In this document: in pieces, positions 26,834 to 34,616 of the stretch
Position numbering within the stretch: the first letter of the stretch is position 1
Layout of the letters: the number at the start of each line of letters is the position of its first letter
DNA from: an uncultured Bacteroidota bacterium
GTDB taxonomy: Bacteria; Bacteroidota; Bacteroidia; Chitinophagales; Chitinophagaceae
Length of the DNA: 60,507 nt
Reading direction: 5' to 3'
NCBI GenBank assembly: GCA_903858475.1
Contig: CAIOIZ010000009.1
Location: 1-60,507, forward strand
The notes under the pieces: generated by a model
Told to the model about the DNA's origin: nothing
The model's input: only the letters and a program-made list of their open reading frames with translations
Databases searched by the model: none
Program-made: the position numbers and the translations under genes

Positions 26834-27961
26834 ATGGAAGACCTACACGATTTCCTCCTGCCCATCAATAAAGACGTGTTGAACAACGATGCCGGCTATA
26901 ATGATGGACAACTGGCCAAGCATGTGGCTATTTTTGAGACTATATTACCCGATATTACCGAGTCGGACATTATTTTGGTGGGGGTACTGGAACAAAGGGG
27001 GGGCGGTATTATACAGGAAGAATCCAATGCTGCTGATGTTATCCGCAAAAAGCTATATGAACTGTATTATTGGCACCAGGATATTCGAATTGCAGATATT
27101 GGCAATATTCGTACTGGTGCTAGTTTGGCAGATAGTTATGCTGCCATCAAAACTGTTATGGCCGAATTGCTACGTTTGAATAAGACCGTTATTTTAATAG
27201 GGGGTACCCATGACAATACCTTGGCCCAATATTTTGGCTACAAGGAACTAGGAAAAATAATTGAAGCTACCTGTATTGATGCCACCATTGACTTGCGCGG
27301 TGAAAGCAATCTTAGAACAGAAAATTTTCTGCTAGAAATGCTAACAGGTGAACCCAATCTGGTTAAGCATTACAATCACATAGGATTTCAAAGTTATTAT
27401 GTACATCCAAGGTTATTGGAAACAATGGATAAATTACGATTCGATTGTTTTCGATTGGGCCATGTAACTGAAAATTTGGAAGAAGTAGAACCCGTATTGA
27501 GAAATAGCAATATGGTTAGTATTGATGTGAATGCGATTAAATACAGTGATGCTCCAAGCAACGCACTCAGTGCGAATGGTTTTACAGGAACAGAAATTTG
27601 TACACTAACCCAACAGGCTGGGCTAAGTAATCAGGTGAGTAGTTTAGGTATATATGGATACAATCCGAGTACTGATGTAAATGAACTGACGGCTTCCCAA
27701 ATTGCACAAATGATTTGGTATTTTATTGATGGAAAATACAGGGGTAGGCAAGAGGCAGCATTCGAAGACAAATCAAATTTTACCGAATATCATTGCAATT
27801 TTACCGAATTGGATACTATTTTTCTACAAAGTAAAAAAACAGGTAGATGGTGGATGCAATTGCCGGATAAAAAAATGATTGCCTGCAGTTATAAGGATTA
27901 TATGATTGCTAGCAGGAATGATATACCCGAACGTTGGTTAAGGGCATTAGAAAGAGGGTAA
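26834..27961 (+). CDS. Arginase/formimidoylglutamase-fold protein with incomplete metal site
   Basis: The 375-residue protein has the ureohydrolase order of motifs, but two of the six Mn ligands are changed. GGTHDN keeps His126. DATID keeps Asp149 and Asp153 but has Thr151 where His is expected (DAHxD). SIDVNAI keeps Asp231 but has Asn233 where Asp is expected (SxDxD). Bacteroidota formimidoylglutamase-like proteins are the closest type I can name. It could still bind one metal, act on a different substrate, or be non-catalytic. It is divergent from korA, ends 22 bp from the potassium-channel gene on the other strand, and is in no histidine-utilisation cluster. Confidence 0.78.
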   Translation: MEDLHDFLLPINKDVLNNDAGYNDGQLAKHVAIFETILPDITESDIILVGVLEQRGGGIIQEESNAADVIRKKLYELYYWHQDIRIADIGNIRTGASLADSYAAIKTVMAELLRLNKTVILIGGTHDNTLAQYFGYKELGKIIEATCIDATIDLRGESNLRTENFLLEMLTGEPNLVKHYNHIGFQSYYVHPRLLETMDKLRFDCFRLGHVTENLEEVEPVLRNSNMVSIDVNAIKYSDAPSNALSANGFTGTEICTLTQQAGLSNQVSSLGIYGYNPSTDVNELTASQIAQMIWYFIDGKYRGRQEAAFEDKSNFTEYHCNFTELDTIFLQSKKTGRWWMQLPDKKMIACSYKDYMIASRNDIPERWLRALERG

Positions 27962-27983
27962 TGGCCATTTGAGCTCATTGACC

Positions 27984-28970
27984 CTAGAGTAATTTTTTTG
28001 CTTTTTCAATTTGCTCCATACTACCCATTATGATTAGACGCTGTCCGGATTGTATCCTATCTCCTGGCTGTGGATTGAAGACGTATTCATTGTTTGATTT
28101 AATACCCATCACTGTACAACCAGATTGTTGCCACAAGTTTAGTTCGCCCAGTAAATGATTACCCGTTACTTCTAATTCAGCCAATTTGAAATCCGGATTA
28201 TTTTTGGTAGTCAGTTGAGAAATAAATTCCACAACATCTGGAATCAAAACAGAGGTAGCCATTTGTGCACCCCCTACTTTTTCTGGCATAATTACATTAT
28301 TGGCCCCCGCAATTTTTAGTTTACCCACACTGCTATCTTGCGAAGCACGACTGATAATGGTTATATGTTTATTTAATTGACGGGCAGTAAGTACCACAAA
28401 TAAATTATTGGCATCAATGGGCAATGTTGTGATAATGGAACTGGCATTGTTGATGCCGGCTTCTATTAAGGTTTCATCCTTAGTAGCATCTCCATTGATA
28501 AAATACTTTACCTCAAATTCGTCAAATTCAGAAGCCAATTCCTTGTCATCAATGACAACAAATGGGATATTGTTATTGTGCAATACCATGGCACTTTCTT
28601 TTCCGTTGCGGCCAAATCCGCAGAGGATGACATGGTTTTGTAAATGTCGGATGCTCTTATCCATTTTTATTTTTTTAAAACGTTTAAGGAATTCTCCATC
28701 CATGAAATACCGAGTAAGGAGTGTAATAAAGTAAGTAAATAAACCCAGGTTGATGATGATGAGAATAATGGTGAATATGCGACCAGCATCACTCAATGCC
28801 TTCACCTCACTGAAACCAACTCCGCCAATAGTGATAATAGTCATGTAAAGTGCTTCTAAAAAGCTGTAACTTTCTATAAGCATATACCCCATGATACCAA
28901 ATAATATCAAGCCTCCCATTAGGCTAAATGGCAAGGTAAGGTTTCGAAGTAAATGTAATTGCTTAACCAA
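27984..28970 (-). CDS. Two-helix potassium-channel-like protein with RCK domains
   Basis: The 328-residue protein has two membrane helices (about 15-33 and 72-90) around a pore loop, then an RCK_N Rossmann domain (HVILCGFGRNGKESAMVL; DDKELASEF; FINGDATKDETLIEAGI) and a C-terminal RCK_C/TrkA-C domain (LAELEVTGNHLLGELNL). These belong to ligand-gated potassium channels of the inner membrane. The selectivity filter is odd: where TVGYG or TVGFG is usual, residues 50-54 read GVGFS. The start is TTG at 28970; no ATG is available upstream of the first helix in this frame. It is divergent from the PBP4-type gene. Confidence 0.85.
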   Translation of the reverse strand: MVKQLHLLRNLTLPFSLMGGLILFGIMGYMLIESYSFLEALYMTIITIGGVGFSEVKALSDAGRIFTIILIIINLGLFTYFITLLTRYFMDGEFLKRFKKIKMDKSIRHLQNHVILCGFGRNGKESAMVLHNNNIPFVVIDDKELASEFDEFEVKYFINGDATKDETLIEAGINNASSIITTLPIDANNLFVVLTARQLNKHITIISRASQDSSVGKLKIAGANNVIMPEKVGGAQMATSVLIPDVVEFISQLTTKNNPDFKLAELEVTGNHLLGELNLWQQSGCTVMGIKSNNEYVFNPQPGDRIQSGQRLIIMGSMEQIEKAKKLL

Positions 28971-29033
28971 TGTATGAAGGGTCGTTTCAATATGAAAATT
29001 ATAACTTTAAGCTGTATTAACGAAAACTAGTTT

Positions 29034-30335
29034 ATGAAATCAAGATTTTTAGGGCTTTGGGCCTCGGCATTAATTTTTTTATTTGGGGCTTGTTCCATCA
29101 ATAAAAAAATTTCTAAGCAGGCTAATGTGTTACTGATTAAAGATACTGCCATTCGTACTGGACATATTGGCATCAGCTTATTTGAACCATCTTCCAATAC
29201 CTATTGGTACAATTATAATGCATCACATTATTTCATTCCTGCCAGTAATACTAAATTATTTTCTTTTTATGCTGGATTAAAATATTTGAAAGATAGCTTG
29301 GTGGCTGCTCATTTTGATGTCATGGATGATAGTGTGCTGGTGGTGGAGGCCATGGCTGATCCAAGTTTTTTACAACCAGCATTTTCTTATCAGCCCTTGT
29401 TTGATTTAATGAAAAAATACAAGCGAATAGAATTGCATTTTGAGCCATATCGTTCTACACCTCAATATGGATATGGATGGGCCTGGGATGATTATGAGGA
29501 AACCTATATGCCCTTGCCGAGTCAGTTGCCTATTTATGGCAATCAGCTTTCTATTAAAAAGGAAGGACAATCGCTTCAAATACAGCCATCCTATTTTGAA
29601 AAAGTAGTTACTGTTAATGATTCAACTAGCAAGACAGGTTTTCAGGCAAGGCGTGCTTTTAATTCAAATACATTCTGGACTTATGCTGGTAAAAATAAAG
29701 TACAAGAAATTCCTTTTATTGCTGATATCAATACGGTCGTTAATTTATTACAAGATACCCTGCATACAAAAGTGGAGTGGAAAGCGCTCAACATTTGGGA
29801 TGGGAAATATAAAAACTGCTATTCACAACCCACCGACACCTTGTTGAAGGGCATGATGCATCGTAGTGATAATTTTTATGCAGAGCAGGTGTTGATGATG
29901 GCTAGCAAACTTCAGTTGGGGAGTATCAATGCAGAAAATATGCGCAAATACCTGCTGGAAAATTCCTTGAAAGATATTCCTCAAAAACCAAGCTGGGTGG
30001 ATGGTTCGGGCTTGAGTAGGTATAATTTATTTACACCCATGAGTATTGTTTATCTGTTGAACAAAATGAAACAGGAGTTTAGCTGGGATAGAATAACTAC
30101 CATATTGCCAACGGGTGGGGAGGGTACCATTCGCAATTATTACCTCAAAGACAGTGGATATATTTTTGCCAAAACAGGTACCCTAAGTAATAATTGTGCT
30201 TTGAGTGGTTATTTGATAACCAAAAAGGGGAAGTTGTTAATTTTTTCCATTCTTGCTAACAATTATATAGGCCCAGCTGGTCCGGTGAGAAGGGCGGTAG
30301 AACATTTTTTAGAAGAAATTAGAACTAAATATTAA
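29034..30335 (+). CDS. dacB: D-alanyl-D-alanine carboxypeptidase/endopeptidase (PBP4/DacB, S13 family)
   Basis: This low-molecular-mass penicillin-binding protein trims or cleaves peptidoglycan cross-links in the periplasm. Its three active-site elements are visible in 433 residues: SNTK with nucleophile Ser71 and Lys74, the SxN region in DGSGLSRYN (about 323-331), and KTG at 380-382 in FAKTGTLSNN. The N-terminus has a hydrophobic signal segment with a Cys (FLFGACSINKK, Cys20), consistent with a lipoprotein. The large insert domain of E. coli PBP4 seems shorter. It is a single gene, divergent from the channel gene. Confidence 0.93.
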   Translation: MKSRFLGLWASALIFLFGACSINKKISKQANVLLIKDTAIRTGHIGISLFEPSSNTYWYNYNASHYFIPASNTKLFSFYAGLKYLKDSLVAAHFDVMDDSVLVVEAMADPSFLQPAFSYQPLFDLMKKYKRIELHFEPYRSTPQYGYGWAWDDYEETYMPLPSQLPIYGNQLSIKKEGQSLQIQPSYFEKVVTVNDSTSKTGFQARRAFNSNTFWTYAGKNKVQEIPFIADINTVVNLLQDTLHTKVEWKALNIWDGKYKNCYSQPTDTLLKGMMHRSDNFYAEQVLMMASKLQLGSINAENMRKYLLENSLKDIPQKPSWVDGSGLSRYNLFTPMSIVYLLNKMKQEFSWDRITTILPTGGEGTIRNYYLKDSGYIFAKTGTLSNNCALSGYLITKKGKLLIFSILANNYIGPAGPVRRAVEHFLEEIRTKY

Positions 30336-30445
30336 TTAAACAGGATTCATTTTTTTAAAAAACAGGATTTTCAGGCAACATTCTACAACAAGCGGGTATC
30401 TTCTTGTTGTTCCAATTCCTTTCAAAATCCTATTCACCAACAAAA

Positions 30446-32653
30446 ATGACTAAGATGAAAAAATTATTTACCCTGCTGTTACTAGCCCTAACAGTATTCA
30501 CCCACAAGTCCGAGGCACAGGCCGGTACCGTCTGCAATGCAGATTTTAATTCACAGTTTCTGACTGCCACCACTGTTAAGTTTACCCCGGTGGTTTTGGG
30601 AGATTCAATAAGTACCAGTCATTACTGGACTTTTGGCGATGGAATTAATTCTAATATCCCCATACCAACACATACCTATGGAGCAGGCGGAACGTATAAT
30701 GTAAAGCATATCATTATTAAACGAAATCCTAATGGGGTTGAAATTTGCCGTGACTCAATGATTAAGACCCTGCAAATACAAGGCCCTTGTAACCTAGTGG
30801 CTAATTTTACTTGGTACAATGATTCTATCAATGTATTCACTGTACACTTTCAAAACACTTCCAATCCTTTGGATCCAACCGATTCTATTCGTTGGACTTT
30901 TGGTGATGGCACAAGTTCTTTGGATGTAAACCCAGTTCACAGTTACGCCAATGCAGGGGTATATACAGTTTGTTTGAGAGTTAAGAAAAACAATTCGCCT
31001 CCAGGAACAACTCCATGTGTAAAGGAAATATGCAAACAGGTTACTGTACAATCTCCTACCAGTTGTAATTTGATTGCTTACTTTACTTGGCACGCAGACT
31101 CTTTGAATAGTTTGAAAATATGGTTTAACAACCAATCTACTGGTGCTAGTTCAGCTGATTCTATTCGTTGGACATTTGGTGATGGCACGTCTTCCAATAA
31201 TTATAGCCCAGATCATATTTATGCTCAACCTGGTACTTATACTGTTTGTTTGCGCATCATTAAAAGAAATAATGTTGGGGGACTCACCAACTGTATCAGT
31301 GATATTTGCAAAACAGTAATTGTTCAGGCACCTACCAGTTGCTCATTGCAGGCATATTTTATCTGGCATGCCGATTCAGTAAATGCACAAAAAATATGGT
31401 TCACCAATCAAACAGTTGGAATCGCTACTGGTGACTCTATTCGCTGGACATTCGGGGACGGAACCAGTTCCAAAGTATTTAGTCCAGATCATATTTATGC
31501 GCAGTCTGGCACTTATACTGTTTGCCTACGGGTTATTAAAAGAGGATTAAATGGAGGCTTAACCAATTGTATCAGTGAAATATGCAAGACCGTTATTGTT
31601 GGTTCCAATTGTACCCTTATTGTAAATTGGAATTGGCATGCAGATTCAATTAATACAAGAAAAATTTATTTCAATAACCTCACTGTATCAACCGTTGCAG
31701 GTGCAACAGCCACCTGGACATTCGGCGATGGCGCAGCCGCTTCTAGTTGGAATGCAGTGCACGAATACGCACAACCCGGTTATTATCGTGTATGCCTAAG
31801 AGTTATATTGAATAATACATGCGTAAGAGAAAAATGTGATACTATATTGGTGGTGGCCACTGCCCCTCCTTGTAATAATCAAAGCAATTTTGCTTTTGAA
31901 AAATTCACTAACGACAATCAGCAATACAAGTTTATACCAGCCTACCAAAATCCTACTGCCATTTACACCTGGACTTTTGGTGATGGAACTGGCAGCCATG
32001 ATATGATTGCAGTACATCGCTATGCGCAACCCGGCACCTATACAACATGTCTGACCGTTTGGCGCAGTGCGACCTGTGCAAGTACTACTTGCAGATCGGT
32101 TGTAGTTCAAGCGCAGCTGGATTGTAATGCTATTCAGGTTACCTACAATTATCAGAAAGATCCTTTTGTTCCCAATAAGGTGTATTTCTATGCTATCAGC
32201 AATTTCCCCATTTTGGATCAAACATGGACGATTCGAAGAATGCCCTTAACCGCTGCAGGTACTCCTATTATTTTACATCAAAATAATCCTGTATTCGTTT
32301 TTCAAGACACTGGTTATTATCAAGTATGTCTAAGGGCGATAACACTCGGTGGTTGTATTAAAGAGTATTGCAATATTATTCACATAGAGCAAGTGGCACC
32401 ACAGTGTGTGTTACAGGCTTATCCCAATCCTGCCACTAGCCTTATTAATGTAAATGTTGCATTAACGCAACCCGAGATGATTCATGTGTACATATATAAT
32501 ACCCTGAATGTATTGGTAAAAGAAAAGCACCAACAAGGCAATACAGGAAACAATCTAGTAAGTATACCTATTGCGGATTTATTGTCTGGTATGTACAATA
32601 TGAAAGTGGTATATGGCAATAAAACATGTACAGCCAGGTTCCAGAAAATTTAG
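30446..32653 (+). CDS. Secreted protein with seven Cys-patterned PKD-type repeats and T9SS type A tail
   Basis: From the ATG at 30446 (735 residues; a further Met follows at 30455) the protein has a signal peptide ending HKSEAQ. Six clear PKD units follow, each with W-T-F-G-D-G and a G-x-Y-x-V-C-L-R strand, then a seventh degenerate unit (TWTIRRM, GYYQVCLRAI). Units begin with Cys at nt 30788, 31064, 31340, 31610, 31871 and 32123, a period of 252-276 nt, and most carry four Cys. The C-terminus (AYPNPATSLINVNVALT onward) is a type A sorting domain. A frame from TTG at 30404 would put a non-signal extension ahead. Probably an extracellular adhesin or fibre; no enzyme motif. Confidence 0.88.
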   Translation: MTKMKKLFTLLLLALTVFTHKSEAQAGTVCNADFNSQFLTATTVKFTPVVLGDSISTSHYWTFGDGINSNIPIPTHTYGAGGTYNVKHIIIKRNPNGVEICRDSMIKTLQIQGPCNLVANFTWYNDSINVFTVHFQNTSNPLDPTDSIRWTFGDGTSSLDVNPVHSYANAGVYTVCLRVKKNNSPPGTTPCVKEICKQVTVQSPTSCNLIAYFTWHADSLNSLKIWFNNQSTGASSADSIRWTFGDGTSSNNYSPDHIYAQPGTYTVCLRIIKRNNVGGLTNCISDICKTVIVQAPTSCSLQAYFIWHADSVNAQKIWFTNQTVGIATGDSIRWTFGDGTSSKVFSPDHIYAQSGTYTVCLRVIKRGLNGGLTNCISEICKTVIVGSNCTLIVNWNWHADSINTRKIYFNNLTVSTVAGATATWTFGDGAAASSWNAVHEYAQPGYYRVCLRVILNNTCVREKCDTILVVATAPPCNNQSNFAFEKFTNDNQQYKFIPAYQNPTAIYTWTFGDGTGSHDMIAVHRYAQPGTYTTCLTVWRSATCASTTCRSVVVQAQLDCNAIQVTYNYQKDPFVPNKVYFYAISNFPILDQTWTIRRMPLTAAGTPIILHQNNPVFVFQDTGYYQVCLRAITLGGCIKEYCNIIHIEQVAPQCVLQAYPNPATSLINVNVALTQPEMIHVYIYNTLNVLVKEKHQQGNTGNNLVSIPIADLLSGMYNMKVVYGNKTCTARFQKI
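30788..32404 (+). repeat. Tandem PKD-coding repeats
   Basis: Six in-frame units of 252-282 nt start at 30788, 31064, 31340, 31610, 31871 and 32123. Units 1-3 share near-identical stretches at DNA level around the codons for DSIRWTFGDGT, and units 2-3 also around HIYAQxGTYTVCLR and GGLTNCIS, which points to recent internal duplication. Confidence 0.8.
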
Positions 32654-32676
32654 TTTTAATTGGGTTATATAAGTTA

Positions 32677-32707
32677 AAAGCTCCCTGCTATTTAGGGGGC
32701 TTTTTTT
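32677..32707. terminator. Terminator between the PKD gene and mutL
   Basis: AAAGCTCCCT pairs with AGGGGGCTTT (one G-U) and is followed by T to 32707 on the plus strand. Its tail overlaps the mutL stop codon on the other strand. A-rich sequence on the left side could let it act for mutL as well. Confidence 0.72.
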
Positions 32708-34562
32708 ATCGACCAAAAATTTTATCCAGCTCTTCTTTTTTGTATTCTATAAAAACAGGTTTACCATTTGCTGTTACGGCAGGTACTTTGCAAGCAAATA
32801 AATCTTCCAATAATTGTTGCATTTCTTTTTCACCTAAGGAAGTGCCCGCTTTAATGGCTTGTTGTATAGCAAGTGTACGGAGTAGTTTTTCTCTTTTGCT
32901 GAATTTTAAATCAGTACTGAAGTGCTTATATTGTTCCAATATTTTTTCGACTGCATATTTTTCATTTCCTGTAGCCAGGTCTGCTGGACTTCCTTGTACG
33001 ACGAAAGTATTATTTCCAAAGGGTTCCAATTGAAATCCCAGCTGATTTAAGTCTGGTAACAATTCCTGTAAAAGGACTGCATCCGCAGCTGCCATTTGAA
33101 TTGTAACGGGAAATAAACTTCTTTGCGCAGTGATGGGTTTCCCCTCAATAGCAGCAGAAAATCTTTCATACAATATTCTTTCATGTGCATTTTGTTGCTG
33201 TATTAGCAGGTATCCATTTGCGGTAGTAGCTAGTAGATAACTATTGTGTAGCTGCATAAGCAATTCCGGTACTCGGTTGCCTTGAGTGGCATGATACAAA
33301 GGTTGTTGTTGCCCAATGGTTTCGCCTGCAGTAGGCATACTTGTTTTACCCACCAGATTATTTGTATTGGCTGCCTCTCCGCTTCCCATTAAATCTTTCC
33401 AGTGTTTTAAACCACTTTTACTTTCTACAAAATGGGCTTGATTTTTTTGCGTAAATGTTTTGTATAAAGAAGAAGAAACAGCCCCTGATTTATTTTCTTC
33501 TGTAAAAGGTTTGCTAACCGCATCTAATTGTTGAATACCTGCATCCAATTCGAAATCCAATGTAGGAGTGATGCTAAATTGTGCCATAGCATGTTTGACG
33601 GCACTTTGTACAAATGCATAAATTATTTTCTCGTCTTCAAATTTAATTTCTTGTTTGGTAGGATGTACATTAATATCTACTTGCGACGGATCGAGGTCAA
33701 TGAAGAGGGCGTACATCGGAAAACTATCTTTTGCAATCATTTCATTAAAGGCGCCCATTACTGCATGATTTAAATAGGCACTTTTAATAAAACGGTTATT
33801 GACAAAAAAATACTGATCGCCCCTTGTTTTTTTTGCTGTTTCAGGTTTGCCAACAAAGCCATAGATATTCATATAGTCTGTTTCTTCCTGTACTGCAACC
33901 AACTTAGCAGCATAATTGCTTCCCAAAATTTGAGTAATCCTTTGTTTTAGGGTTCCTTTTTCCAAACAAAAAACCTGCTGCCCATTACTGGTTAATGAAA
34001 AGAATACTTCCGGAAAGGCCATGGATACACGAATGAATTCATCCACTATATGCCTGAGCTCGGCGGGATTGCTTTTTAAAAAATTTCTCCTAGCCGGCAC
34101 ATTAAAAAATAAATTTTTCATAGCAATGCTGGTACCAGTAGGGCAGGCCACGGGCTCTTGCCGAATAACAGCACTATTTTCTATTTCTAGTTGAATACCC
34201 GTTTCATCTTCTTCTCTTTTTGTTTTTAGAATTACCTGTGCAACCGCCGCAATACTAGCCAATGCTTCTCCACGAAAGCCCATGGTTTTAATTCGAAAAA
34301 GGTCTTCAATATTGCTAATCTTACTGGTAGCATGTCTTTCAAATGCCATTCGGGCATCTGTTTCACTCATTCCTTTGCCATTGTCTACTACTTGAATGAG
34401 TGCTTTGCCTGCATCATTGATGATTAATTGCACATTGGTTGCACCTGCGTCTACTGCATTTTCCAACAGTTCTTTAACTGCACTGGCGGGTCGTTGAATG
34501 ACTTCGCCGGCAGCAATCTGATTGGCTATGTTGTCTGGTAATAATTGTATGATATCGGCCAA
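32706..34562 (-). CDS. mutL: DNA mismatch repair protein MutL
   Basis: MutL couples mismatch recognition by MutS to strand removal. The N-terminal GHKL ATPase is intact: ELLENAVDAGAT, DNGKGMSETDARMAFERHATSKI in pieces, and GFRGEALASIAAVAQV. The C-terminal dimerisation domain lacks the usual endonuclease motif: DQHAxxE is replaced by QQQNAHE (residues 455-461). The later Cys-bearing motifs (ACR-x-A, CPHGRP) also read AIQQAIKAG and TANGKPV, without Cys. A nuclease-inactive MutL, as in E. coli, is the simplest reading. The gene begins 54 bp from the divergent GH3 fusion gene. Confidence 0.95.
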   Translation of the reverse strand: MADIIQLLPDNIANQIAAGEVIQRPASAVKELLENAVDAGATNVQLIINDAGKALIQVVDNGKGMSETDARMAFERHATSKISNIEDLFRIKTMGFRGEALASIAAVAQVILKTKREEDETGIQLEIENSAVIRQEPVACPTGTSIAMKNLFFNVPARRNFLKSNPAELRHIVDEFIRVSMAFPEVFFSLTSNGQQVFCLEKGTLKQRITQILGSNYAAKLVAVQEETDYMNIYGFVGKPETAKKTRGDQYFFVNNRFIKSAYLNHAVMGAFNEMIAKDSFPMYALFIDLDPSQVDINVHPTKQEIKFEDEKIIYAFVQSAVKHAMAQFSITPTLDFELDAGIQQLDAVSKPFTEENKSGAVSSSLYKTFTQKNQAHFVESKSGLKHWKDLMGSGEAANTNNLVGKTSMPTAGETIGQQQPLYHATQGNRVPELLMQLHNSYLLATTANGYLLIQQQNAHERILYERFSAAIEGKPITAQRSLFPVTIQMAAADAVLLQELLPDLNQLGFQLEPFGNNTFVVQGSPADLATGNEKYAVEKILEQYKHFSTDLKFSKREKLLRTLAIQQAIKAGTSLGEKEMQQLLEDLFACKVPAVTANGKPVFIEYKKEELDKIFGR

Positions 34563-34582
34563 AATCCACTAATTTAGAAAGT

Positions 34583-34590
34583 CAAAAATA
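34583..34590 (-). promoter_or_regulatory. Candidate -7 element for mutL
   Basis: The minus strand reads TATTTTTG, matching TAnnTTTG, 20 bp ahead of the mutL ATG in a 54 bp divergent gap. The -33 position lacks TTTG. Confidence 0.3.
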
Positions 34591-34616
34591 ACACTTAGTT
34601 ATCACTCTATAATTTT

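Noticed and set aside
31796-32221. 141-codon minus-strand frame inside the PKD-repeat gene
   Set aside because: It is antisense to conserved PKD repeats and has no start signal or family match.
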